From Clostridia bacterium (GTDB lineage: Bacteria; Bacillota; Clostridia; CAKSNL01; HGM11501): a stretch of 12,276 bases of DNA. Both the position numbers and the translations under genes were made by a program. The notes under the pieces were generated by a model, which was not told where the DNA came from, ran no database searches, and worked only from the letters and a program-made list of their open reading frames with translations. This document shows, piece after piece, positions 5,874 through 12,276 of this stretch. The stretch lies in the NCBI GenBank assembly GCA_030535815.1, contig JAUNRD010000028.1, positions 1 to 12,276 of the forward strand, written 5' to 3'. How positions within the stretch are numbered: the first letter of the stretch is position 1; every line of letters starts with the position of its first letter.

Positions 5874-7307
5874 TTATATAAGTCTTTCGGACAATGCAAT
5901 GATTTTTTCCTTTGCAGCCCCAAACTCTTCACCGGAATAAAAATTCTCTGCATTCCAGGTTCTGTCGGACACTTGGGGAAGATTCAATATAACACGGTCG
6001 CGCTCCTCTTCCAATTTACATTCCCACTGACAAAGCATTCCGCCAAGAACCTTTTCTTTCGGCGTAAGCTCAAGACCGCCGTATGCCTTTGACGCATTCC
6101 AGTGATGCTGAACCTGATGAACTCTCCAGTTTTTGCTGATGACCGACCACTTACAGATGGTTTTTATCGGTTCTTTACGAAGCGGCACGATATACATGGG
6201 CGACCAGGATGCATTTATCACATTAAAGCCCGATTCGATAAGCTCGGGACCCGACTGATAAATATTCTCCCAGGAGATTACCACCGCGTCGCGGGAAATA
6301 TTTTCCGTTCCTTCGTAGGGGAAGCCCTCCCAGACGATGGGTGTTCTGCCAAGAGAAAGACAGATATCAATTATCTTCTTTACGAAATGAGAGTAGGTTG
6401 CCTTTGTACTTTCAAGGTTCTGCCTTGACATATAGTCACGGCAAAGGGCGCAATGGTTCCAGTTTTCGTGCTTTGCTTCGTCGCATCCCACGTGGATGTA
6501 TTTTGAATATTTGAAAATTTCCGCAATATCAGAAATCATCTTACGGATGTTTTCAAAAATATCAGGCTTTCCTATGCACATAATGTTATCAACTCTGCCC
6601 ACTTTTCCTGCTTCAACGGAATTTTCCACGGAAGAATCTTCAATTTCTTCATCGTATACGTTGCCGAACTCATCGGGGCAGTTTTTTATAAGCTCCTTTG
6701 AATGGCCAATTCCCTCAAATTCGGGAACAAGCTCTATGCCGGATTCATAGGCATATTCAACAAGGTAGTCAATTTCGCTTCTTTTATAGCATCTTCCCCT
6801 TGTTGCGGCTTTTGGAAAGCACGCCAAAGGAAGCGTCCAGGACTGATCGTCCGTAAAATGAAGCTGCAGATATTTCATTTTATTAAGATAGCACAAATCC
6901 ACATAGGAAATTAAATTATCAAAGTCGTGCCACTCTCTTGCAAGGTCTGTCATAAAGCCTCTGAAATCCTTGTCGGGAGAGTCCTTTATTTCGGTATCGT
7001 AGACCGTAAAGCCATCTTCCGTTTTTTCCATAAGCTGAAGCATTGTGGCAAGACCGTAGCGCGCACCTTCAGAGTCAGATGCATAAACGCTTGCGCCCTT
7101 TATGGCATATTCGTCCTTAGCTAATGTTTCATCATATATTAACTTTATTCCGCCTTCGCCGTATGTCAACCTTACGCCGTAGAGCTTTAACACCATACGA
7201 ATAAATGCCTTTTTGCAGAAAACAAGCTTTTCATCGGCGATAAACTCTGCCGATATGTAGACAATTCCTTTTTCCTTAAATTCTTTTGTTTTTGGAATAA
7301 TGTTCAT
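5874..7307 (-). CDS. GH20-type beta-N-acetylhexosaminidase, cytoplasmic (paralogue A)
   Basis: A 477-residue GH20-like enzyme that would release terminal N-acetylhexosamine by substrate-assisted catalysis. Residues 1-110 look like the small GH20b-type N-terminal domain (EYAIKG...SEGARYGLATMLQL). The barrel follows: RGFMTDLARE (116-125), LQLHFTDDQSW (147-157), PEFEGIGH (195-202), and the catalytic Asp-Glu pair in VGCDEA (Asp276, Glu277; family consensus GGDE with Cys in place of the second Gly). Then come VWEG (325-328) and CQWEC (426-430). A CxxC (286-289) just after the active site is shared with the paralogue. There is no signal peptide, so the substrates must be imported sugars or recycled cell-wall fragments. 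It is the second gene of an operon, 18 nt after the propeller gene, with an AGAGGGG ribosome site. It is over 60% identical by eye to the enzyme at 9690-11105. Confidence 0.88.
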   Translation of the reverse strand: MNIIPKTKEFKEKGIVYISAEFIADEKLVFCKKAFIRMVLKLYGVRLTYGEGGIKLIYDETLAKDEYAIKGASVYASDSEGARYGLATMLQLMEKTEDGFTVYDTEIKDSPDKDFRGFMTDLAREWHDFDNLISYVDLCYLNKMKYLQLHFTDDQSWTLPLACFPKAATRGRCYKRSEIDYLVEYAYESGIELVPEFEGIGHSKELIKNCPDEFGNVYDEEIEDSSVENSVEAGKVGRVDNIMCIGKPDIFENIRKMISDIAEIFKYSKYIHVGCDEAKHENWNHCALCRDYMSRQNLESTKATYSHFVKKIIDICLSLGRTPIVWEGFPYEGTENISRDAVVISWENIYQSGPELIESGFNVINASWSPMYIVPLRKEPIKTICKWSVISKNWRVHQVQHHWNASKAYGGLELTPKEKVLGGMLCQWECKLEEERDRVILNLPQVSDRTWNAENFYSGEEFGAAKEKIIALSERLI

Positions 7308-7325
7308 TAAAAAGCCCCTCTCTAA

Positions 7326-8498
7326 TTAATAAATAAGTCCTGTTTCACTTAAATCAACTTCTAAAATTTGTCTTCTGCCGTTTTGAATTGTATCATAGGA
7401 AAAACGTGTTCCTTTTGTATTCCAGCGATTATGAAAATCCGAGCGGAACTCCACTGTAGCAAGGCTGTGAGGGCAATGCGCCGTAAGAACTATGCGATAT
7501 TTTTCCTTTCGGCAGTCATAAAGATACACATTGCGATAGCCCTGCCCGTTTGGACAACCGTCGCCTAAAATATAGTTTTTATCCGGCGAATAAAGGCAAT
7601 GGATATCAAACCCCTTTGTCATATCATCGGGAATTTCTTTCCATATGCCCTTCTCTGTATTAAGCCAATAGCAGTCATCCACACCGTTATAAGTACAGTA
7701 GCCGAAAAGCGTATCGTCATCCTGCCAATCATAGTGTGAATACATAGTCATTCTGCTCATCAGCTTCATATTCCCGGAAAGGTCTGATATTATGAGATTT
7801 GTCGCCCACGTTTTATCATTTTCAGATGGAAAAGTTCTTACCAGCATCATAAATTTCGTTGCCGACGGATTAAAGGTTATATGATTTACAACAAGCTTTC
7901 TGTCAGAGGTAAGTCCGATAAGGTGTGCCATTTCAGGATATGTGCAGATAAGCTTTTTATCCCCCGTTTCCATATCAACAAGGAAAACCCCGTCGTTTTC
8001 AGGTTGTGCAATATCAAAATAAGGATCCTTTTCGTTGCAGTAGCCATAGCCTTTCCGAAAATCGTAAATTCTTAAAAAGTTTACGGAGAGCCCCCATTTA
8101 CCGTCACGGGAAATATTAGCGCAAACAGGTGTATAATGCCTGTGCCCCGTTTTTATGTTTTTTTCTACGGTCATATATTCTCCATTTTCATATACGTTAT
8201 AAAAGACCGTATCTTTTTTACTTCTGTGCCATTGAAGCATTGCACCCTGCTGAAAATTCCAGGCGCAGGTTTCGTCAATCTTCTCAAAATTACCGTTTGC
8301 AAGGTCAACAACACCCAATGTGAGTATATCTGCGGATGTCGGAACTCTGTCTTCAAATTCCGCCATATTGCAAAGATGGAAGCTGTCGGTGTCGTCATAG
8401 GCCTTTAAGTCATAATAACCGAAAAAACAGCTCTTTTCAGTTTTCGGAGATATAATCCGAAGTGTTCCGTCTATATGAGTTACCGGTTCTTTTTCCAT
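7326..8498 (-). CDS. Beta-propeller protein, oligogalacturonate-lyase-like family
   Basis: A 390-residue protein of repeated beta-propeller blades without a signal peptide. Blade-like motifs include LGVVDLANGN (61-70), ANISRDGKWGLSVNF (127-141), VFLVDMETGD (171-180), NHITFNPSATKFMMLV (205-220), SHYDWQDDDTLFGY (254-267), DIHCLYSPDKNYILGD (298-313), NVYLYDC (323-329) and DFHNRWNTKGTRFSYD (354-369). The conserved His/Asp sites (NH, SHYDW, DIH, DFHNRW) recall the metal-binding histidines of oligogalacturonate lyase (PF14583). The FFGYYD start and QQGAMLQW (83-90) match a widespread uncharacterised family I recall from sugar-degradation loci. A lyase on an acidic sugar is possible, but the activity is unproven. 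It is the first gene of an operon with GH20 paralogue A. The start ATG is preceded by AAAGGGA and a good promoter. Confidence 0.75.
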   Translation of the reverse strand: MEKEPVTHIDGTLRIISPKTEKSCFFGYYDLKAYDDTDSFHLCNMAEFEDRVPTSADILTLGVVDLANGNFEKIDETCAWNFQQGAMLQWHRSKKDTVFYNVYENGEYMTVEKNIKTGHRHYTPVCANISRDGKWGLSVNFLRIYDFRKGYGYCNEKDPYFDIAQPENDGVFLVDMETGDKKLICTYPEMAHLIGLTSDRKLVVNHITFNPSATKFMMLVRTFPSENDKTWATNLIISDLSGNMKLMSRMTMYSHYDWQDDDTLFGYCTYNGVDDCYWLNTEKGIWKEIPDDMTKGFDIHCLYSPDKNYILGDGCPNGQGYRNVYLYDCRKEKYRIVLTAHCPHSLATVEFRSDFHNRWNTKGTRFSYDTIQNGRRQILEVDLSETGLIY

Positions 8499-8531
8499 AC
8501 AATCGTCCCTTTCCGTATAAACTTCTTTTTA

Positions 8532-8560
8532 ATTTTATAACACATAAATTAAAAAGTCAA
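8532..8560 (-). promoter_or_regulatory. Sigma-A promoter of the propeller-GH20 operon
   Basis: On the minus strand: TTGACT (8555-8560), a 17-nt spacer, TAAAAT (8532-8537). It lies 34 nt before the propeller ATG. Confidence 0.7.
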
Positions 8561-8596
8561 CAGAAAAGAGCTTATGCCAAAGGAAACTTTACGAGC

Positions 8597-8627
8597 AATA
8601 AATTGTTGCTCGATGCAGCAATTTATT
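8597..8627 (+). repeat. Hairpin H1 variant with TCGAT loop
   Basis: AATAAATTGTTGC (8597-8609), loop TCGAT, GCAGCAATTTATT (8615-8627), then TTTCCCTCC. It has the same loop, edges and tail as the hairpins at 9294-9324 and 9453-9483, but a different stem core. Its one imperfect pair is U-G on the + strand. The T-rich tail makes it terminator-like on the + strand. It lies just upstream of the propeller promoter. Confidence 0.7.
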
Positions 8628-9041
8628 TTTCCCTCCCAAGCCCCCTCTTCGGCTCTACTCGTGCACAATACCCTGTTCGGGTTTTGATTGTTTAGTTATA
8701 AAAACGGCTCGGCTGTTCGGTGGTGCTTCTTAGGGAGAAGTCGGTTTTGGCTTGTTATTTTCCTCTGATAGTGCACAAAAAAATGTAGGCATACGCCAGT
8801 ATGCCTACATTTTTTATGTTTCTCTGAGACGAAAAATCCCTAATCCAAAACTGCTTAGGCACCGCAAAAATCTCGATTTTGAGTGCAGAACAAGGAAAAA
8901 AGACGATGGAATCCTTGACGGATTTCGAGGCTTTTTGACACAGTTATGTGTCAAAATCGTGGTTTTTGGGCGATTTATCCCTAAGAAGCACCGCCGTTCG
9001 CCGAGCTTCTCGTTTTTACAACCTGACTGCGCAAAAACTTT
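8615..9041. repeat. Intergenic repeat R, second copy, split by an insertion
   Basis: 8615-8718 and 8996-9041 together reproduce the repeat at 5541-5687 almost base for base, with one indel in the C-rich run. The copy is interrupted inside the TGTTC loop of its GCTCGGC/GCCGAGC palindrome by the element at 8719-8995. Confidence 0.9.
8719..8995. mobile_element. 277-bp MITE-like element, non-autonomous
   Basis: The ends are 25-bp terminal inverted repeats with three mismatches (8719-8743 and 8971-8995; core GGTGCTTCTTAGGGA). The element is flanked by GTTC at 8715-8718 and 8996-8999. The sequence at 5641-5646 is the uninterrupted target with one GTTC, so this is a clean insertion with a 4-bp target duplication; a 5-bp GTTCG duplication with a 276-bp element fits equally. 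Inside are a perfect 17-bp hairpin with GCCA loop (8778-8815) and a 10-bp TTTTGACACA/TGTGTCAAAA hairpin (8933-8956). It contains no credible ORF: the longest candidate runs across the right end into flanking DNA. The transposase family is unknown. Confidence 0.85.
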
Positions 9042-9224
9042 TCAATGAATTTGCACAAAATGCTATTTGCATTTTGATAATATCGTGTTTCACTCGCTAA
9101 AATGCTTCGCCCTTGCTGTTCTCGTCGCTCCTTAGCATTCGCTCCTCGCTCGCTCCGGCTTTTCGCATTTTTACGCTCGCAAAACCTTGCTTCGTAAAAG
9201 CCTTGTTGCTTTTACTCCGCTCGT
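9042..9224. other. Non-coding stretch between repeats
   Basis: No gene is seen. Contents are a small AAAATGC-TATTT-GCATTTT hairpin (9057-9075), a run of 'cgctc'-rich sequence (9090-9180), and GTAAAAGC-CTTGTT-GCTTTTAC (9194-9215). The last corresponds to the GCAAAAAC-TTTGTT-GTTTTTGC hairpin at 5677-5698 with compensating stem changes. After it the sequence jumps straight to the CTGGCA loop of the next hairpin, whose left arm is missing. Confidence 0.6.
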
Positions 9225-9562
9225 CTGGCAAATGTGGTGCTTAAAGGAGGGAAATATCCGAAATAAAATGTTCCGTGAGGAAATTTTATGAGGAATAAAT
9301 GTACCCTCGATGGGTACATTTATTTTTCCCTCCTAATAGACCGTTCACCTTAGCAATACGTGCAAAAAATTAAGCGCTACATTCTGGCAAATGTAACGCT
9401 TAAAGGAGGGAAATATCCGAAATAAAATGTTCCGTGAGGAAATTTTATGAGGAATAAATGTACCCTCGATGGGTACATTTATTTTTCCCTCCGGATAGAC
9501 CGTTCCCCTTAGCAATACGCGCGAAAAATTAAGCGCTACATTCTGGCAAATGTAACGCTTAA
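9225..9562. repeat. 159-bp tandem repeat of structured modules
   Basis: Two full units (9225-9383, 9384-9542) plus the start of a third (9543-9562), with an exact 159-bp period. From 9241 onward the full units differ at only five positions. Each unit contains an outer stem GGAGGGAAA/TTTCCCTCC (9246-9254 with 9325-9333), enclosing ATAAAATGTTCC-GTGA-GGAAATTTTAT (9263-9289, one bulge) and AATAAATGTACCC-TCGAT-GGGTACATTTATT (9294-9324). The TTAAGCGCTACATT-CTGGCA-AATGTAACGCTTAA hairpin (9370-9403) lies outside and repeats at 9529-9562. The first has a T-run on the + strand and the last on the - strand, so each unit carries terminator-like hairpins facing both ways. It is not a CRISPR array. Confidence 0.9.
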
Positions 9563-9596
9563 AGGAGGGAAATAAAAATATGTATTAACTTGCTAT
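9524..9596 (-). ncRNA. Candidate small RNA, copy 2 (about 73 nt)
   Basis: Same organisation as 5708-5780: extended -10 promoter (9603-9611), an almost identical leader with UUUCCCUCCUUU, then the 14-bp hairpin 9529-9542/9549-9562 and a U-run ending near 9524. On this strand the stem is fully paired, its only imperfection being a G-U. The leader motif UCCCUCC is complementary over 7 nt to the ribosome site GGAGGGA of the neighbouring GH20 gene (11111-11117), a possible but unproven target. A second copy of the same hairpin lies 159 bp downstream without the promoter. Confidence 0.5.
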
Positions 9597-9689
9597 GGTC
9601 TTATTATAGCACTGTCAATAATTTTTAGCAATACCCCATTTAGTAGAAATGCACGAACATTTCAGCTTATTTTTGTGCAACATCCACAA
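9563..9689. repeat. Duplicated 3' flank of GH20 gene, copy 2
   Basis: Gapless counterpart of 5747-5873. It shows that the two GH20 genes were duplicated together with their downstream non-coding DNA. Confidence 0.85.
9603..9631 (-). promoter_or_regulatory. Extended -10 promoter of candidate sRNA, copy 2
   Basis: On the minus strand: TTGCTA (9626-9631), a 17-nt spacer, TATAAT (9603-9608) with TGC directly before it. The -35 is weaker than in copy 1, but the extended -10 is identical. Confidence 0.55.
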
Positions 9690-11105
9690 TTATATAAGTT
9701 TTTCTGACATTTTCATAATCTTAGCCTTAGCTTCGTGGAACTCTTCATCCGTATAGAAGCCTTCCACGTTCCAGGTTCTGTCCGCAGTCATAGGAAGGTT
9801 AAGAAGTACTCTGGGGCGTTCTTCCTCAAGGCTGCATTCCCACTGGCAAAGCATACCGCCGAGAACTCTGTCCGTAGGCTCAACAACGATGGGATCCGGG
9901 TATGCGGCGGACATTGCCAAAAAGTGCTGCCACTTATATACGTTCCAGTCGCCATCGGTTACAGACCACTGAAGACTCTTATGATGAGGAGGAACAATAT
10001 ACATAGGCTTCCACGCCGCATTTATGATTTTGAAGCCTGACTCAAGCAATTCGGGTGCAAGCTGATAGTGGCTTTCCCAGGCAACAACCACACAGTCCCT
10101 TGAAATATTTTCCGTTCCTTCATAGGGGAAGCCTTCCCATACGATGGGAGTTTTGCCGAGAGAGATACACATATCAACGATTTTTTCAACAAAGTGAGAA
10201 TAAAGCTTTTTGGTGGTATCGATTCTCTGACGCTCCATATAAGCCTTGCAATCACTGCAGTGTGCCCAGTTTTCGTGCTTTGCCTCGTCACATCCGATAT
10301 GTATATACTTTGAATACTTGAAGGTTTTTGCAATATCTGAAAGCATCTTCTGAATGTTTTCAAAAATTCCGGGCTTACCTACGCACATAATATTGTCAAC
10401 CTTACCCATATTGGGGCCGGTTACTGCCTGAACCTCTTCGGTTTCTTCCTCATAGGTGTTTCCGAAAAGCTCGGGATATGCCGCTATAAGCTGCTTGGAG
10501 TGACCGATGCCCTCAAACTCAGGGATAAGCTGAACACCTGCCTCCTCGGCGTACTCAACGAGATACTTGATTTCTTCCTTGGTATAGCGTGTAGCATCAT
10601 TTCCGAGACGGGGAAATTCATCCATAGGATAGGTCCAGATGGGATCGTCCGTAAAATGAAGCTGAAGATACTTTATCTTATTGAGATAGCAGAGGTCTAC
10701 ATAGCCTATTAATGCTTCAAATTCGTGCCACTGACGGCCAAGGTCTGTCATAAATGCACGGAAGTCCTTATCGGGCTTCTGACGGATACAGGTATTGCGA
10801 AGAGTAAAGCCCTCTTCTGCCTTTTCCATAAGCTGAAGCATTGTGGCAAGACCGCTTGATGCACCTTCCTTATCGGAAGCCTTAACGGTTGCTCCTTCGA
10901 TTACATATTCATCCTTTGCCAATGTTTCGTCATAGCAAAGGTTTATGCCGCCTTCGCCTTCCTTAAGATGTACGCCGTAAATCTTAAAAACGATACGGAA
11001 GAAAGCTTTTTTACAGCAAAGAAGCTTTTCGTCAGCCTGAAATGTTGATGCTATATTAATTGTGCCTGATTCTTTGAAATTTTTAGCCTTAGGTATGATG
11101 TTCAT
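9690..11105 (-). CDS. GH20-type beta-N-acetylhexosaminidase, cytoplasmic (paralogue B)
   Basis: A 471-residue paralogue of the enzyme at 5874-7307. The two align without gaps through at least the first 160 residues and share all catalytic motifs: FMTDLGRQW (118-126), LHFTDDPIW (149-157), PEFEGIGH (195-202), the Asp273-Glu274 pair in IGCDEA, CxxC (283-286), VWEG (322-325) and CQWEC (420-424). Differences cluster after residue 158, in loops that line GH20 active sites (for example around 158-172, 222-233 and 373-390), so the two may prefer different hexosaminides. There is no signal peptide. It has its own promoter and a strong GGAGGGA ribosome site, and so is expressed separately from the upstream trehalase gene, although read-through is possible. 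Confidence 0.9.
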   Translation of the reverse strand: MNIIPKAKNFKESGTINIASTFQADEKLLCCKKAFFRIVFKIYGVHLKEGEGGINLCYDETLAKDEYVIEGATVKASDKEGASSGLATMLQLMEKAEEGFTLRNTCIRQKPDKDFRAFMTDLGRQWHEFEALIGYVDLCYLNKIKYLQLHFTDDPIWTYPMDEFPRLGNDATRYTKEEIKYLVEYAEEAGVQLIPEFEGIGHSKQLIAAYPELFGNTYEEETEEVQAVTGPNMGKVDNIMCVGKPGIFENIQKMLSDIAKTFKYSKYIHIGCDEAKHENWAHCSDCKAYMERQRIDTTKKLYSHFVEKIVDMCISLGKTPIVWEGFPYEGTENISRDCVVVAWESHYQLAPELLESGFKIINAAWKPMYIVPPHHKSLQWSVTDGDWNVYKWQHFLAMSAAYPDPIVVEPTDRVLGGMLCQWECSLEEERPRVLLNLPMTADRTWNVEGFYTDEEFHEAKAKIMKMSEKLI

Positions 11106-11136
11106 AAATATCCCTCCGTTTTATTTATTTACCTAC

Positions 11137-11164
11137 ATTGTAGCATTTTTAAGGAAAAATACAA
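11137..11164 (-). promoter_or_regulatory. Promoter of GH20 paralogue B
   Basis: On the minus strand: TTGTAT (11159-11164), a 16-nt spacer, and the extended -10 TGC-TACAAT (-10 box 11137-11142). It is 32 nt before the ATG. Confidence 0.65.
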
Positions 11165-11198
11165 GCCCTATTTTTTCTTTTTTTATTAAAATATTCCC

Positions 11199-12275
11199 TT
11201 ATTCTCCAAGTAAATTCTTGAAATCAAGATATATTCCCGCTGTCCAGCCAAGCATCTCCGGCATTTCATACTCGTCCTTTACGTTGGTTGAGCCCTCAAC
11301 CACGTTGTACTTTTCCCAGAGCGTGCCGGTTTTTTCGAATATGCCTTCGATTGCCGTAACATATTTTTTCGCTATGCGAAGCGCATCTTCCCTGTAGCCA
11401 TAGCGCAAAAGTCCGTATACCACGATATAATGCATAGGTGCCCAGCCGTTGGGGAAATCCCACTGATAAACGGTGTTGCGCTCCCCTTCTTCGCACACCG
11501 CAACGCCGTGCTCACGCTCAAGCAAGGGAAGCTTTTTTACGGTCGATGCCGCTTCTTCATCCGTTGCCGCACCTGCCCATAAAATATAAAAGCTTGCCGC
11601 AGAAAAGATGGGAGAATGCTCCTTCTTTTTGAAATTATAGTCACGGAAGGTCTCTCCGTCAAACAAAAGCTCGTGAATAAGCGCCTTTCTCTTGTCTGCT
11701 CTTTCCTTCCAGAGATTTTCCTCGCCGTTTTCAAGCTCTATGGAGAAGTACGCCATATTGCACTCGAAGCCGTAAAGTATGCCGTTTAAGTCCACGTGAT
11801 TAAACTCCGTCTGGCAAAGCTCGCATCTTGGGTTAAAGTCCCATCCGCTTTCGGCATCGCTCATTTCGTTTTCAACGATTTCGCGGTCGCTCATTCCCGA
11901 AAAGTCAAGTCCTTTAAGCCTTCCCTTTATCATATTGGCAAAGGAGGGAATATTCTCCTCTGTCGCATCAAAGCCATAGCGGTTAAGTCCCGTTTCGGTA
12001 TTTCGGCCCGATGTCCAGAATTTATATTCCTTCTTAAGCACATTGTAGGCAGCAGAAAGCCACACCGGATCCTTATATATACCGTATAAATCCTTTACCG
12101 TTTCACTTAAAAGCGGCGGCTGACTTCTGCCAAACAGCCCTCTGTGGCTTCCGTTTGGCATATAGCCGAACCTTTCCAGAAGGAAGAACATATTTTCCAC
12201 ATGACTCTTAACAAGTGCTTCTCTGCCGTGGATATAAAGACCTTTTGAGGTAAAGAAGGAATCCCAGTAATACAT
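11199..12275 (-). CDS. GH37 trehalase (N terminus beyond window)
   Basis: The C-terminal 358 residues of a family GH37 (alpha/alpha)6-barrel trehalase, which splits alpha,alpha-trehalose into two glucoses. Motifs in order: YYWDSFF (2-8; signature 1 region), PNGSHRGLFGRSQPP (40-54, including the substrate-binding Arg50), ESGWDFNPR with the catalytic acid Asp146, QWDFPNGWAP (271-280; signature 2), WEKYNV with the catalytic base Glu321, and GWTAG (343-347) near the end. The Met at the window edge lies inside a motif usually written '(E)xYYWDS', so it is not the start and roughly the first 100-150 residues are missing. Whether it is exported cannot be seen. It is upstream of GH20 paralogue B on the same strand, with 93 nt and a promoter between them. 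No clear terminator follows it. Confidence 0.9.
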   Translation of the reverse strand: MYYWDSFFTSKGLYIHGREALVKSHVENMFFLLERFGYMPNGSHRGLFGRSQPPLLSETVKDLYGIYKDPVWLSAAYNVLKKEYKFWTSGRNTETGLNRYGFDATEENIPSFANMIKGRLKGLDFSGMSDREIVENEMSDAESGWDFNPRCELCQTEFNHVDLNGILYGFECNMAYFSIELENGEENLWKERADKRKALIHELLFDGETFRDYNFKKKEHSPIFSAASFYILWAGAATDEEAASTVKKLPLLEREHGVAVCEEGERNTVYQWDFPNGWAPMHYIVVYGLLRYGYREDALRIAKKYVTAIEGIFEKTGTLWEKYNVVEGSTNVKDEYEMPEMLGWTAGIYLDFKNLLGE

Positions 12276-12276
12276 T

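Noticed and set aside
8719..8743. MITE end derived from the CTGGCA hairpin arm
   Set aside because: Both contain GTGGTGCTT followed by a GGGA a few bases on, but the shared run is only nine bases and the rest differs. It could be chance or a distant relation.
8752..9048. 98-residue + strand ORF as a protein of the MITE
   Set aside because: It crosses the element's right end into the flanking repeat, encodes hairpins, and shows no transposase-like motif.
9225..9562. CRISPR array
   Set aside because: The period is 159 bp with near-identical whole units and no short repeat/unique spacer pattern; no cas genes are nearby.
11166..11198. Terminator after the trehalase gene
   Set aside because: It is A/T-rich with T-runs, but I could not find a GC stem there.

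Overview
The window looks like a chromosomal piece of a low-to-moderate GC Bacillota (class Clostridia, gut-type). This rests on strong AAGGAG / GGTGA ribosome binding sites, TTGACA/TATAAT-type promoters, hairpin-plus-T-run terminators and AraC-regulated cytoplasmic glycosidases. I cannot name a genus from the sequence alone. No phage, plasmid, CRISPR, rRNA, tRNA or transposase gene is visible.

Layout. (1) 1-2342, + strand: an operon of a membrane-anchored DUF1893 protein (5' truncated by the window edge), a PHP-family phosphoesterase and an AraC-type regulator, closed by a bidirectional terminator. (2) 2372-4585: a cytoplasmic GH13 glycosidase (-) divergent from a second AraC regulator (+). 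Both have near-consensus promoters and share a 95-bp control region with an inverted repeat. (3) 4586-4840: non-coding, with a three-way-junction RNA-like fold and a hairpin terminator. (4) 4841-5398 (-): a YgjP-type zinc metallopeptidase with its own promoter. (5) 5399-5873: non-coding repeats. (6) 5874-8498 (-): an operon of a beta-propeller protein followed by a GH20-type hexosaminidase. (7) 8499-9689: about 1.2 kb of non-coding DNA full of palindromic repeats. It holds a 277-bp MITE-like insertion sitting in the loop of a palindrome and a 159-bp tandem repeat. (8) 9690-12276 (-): a second, paralogous GH20 enzyme and the 3' part of a GH37 trehalase.

The enzymes point to intracellular breakdown of imported oligosaccharides: alpha-glucans (GH13), N-acetylhexosaminides (two GH20s) and trehalose (GH37). 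AraC regulators probably sense the sugars. No transporter is in view.

The most unusual part is non-coding. Downstream of each GH20 gene lies a conserved block running from an extended -10 promoter (TGCTATAAT) to a terminator hairpin with a conserved loop. It would yield a small RNA of about 73 nt whose leader carries a C-rich anti-Shine-Dalgarno motif. Related hairpins recur across both intergenic regions with the same loops but different, compensating stems. That suggests a family of structured repeats, or sRNAs, spreading or being maintained here.
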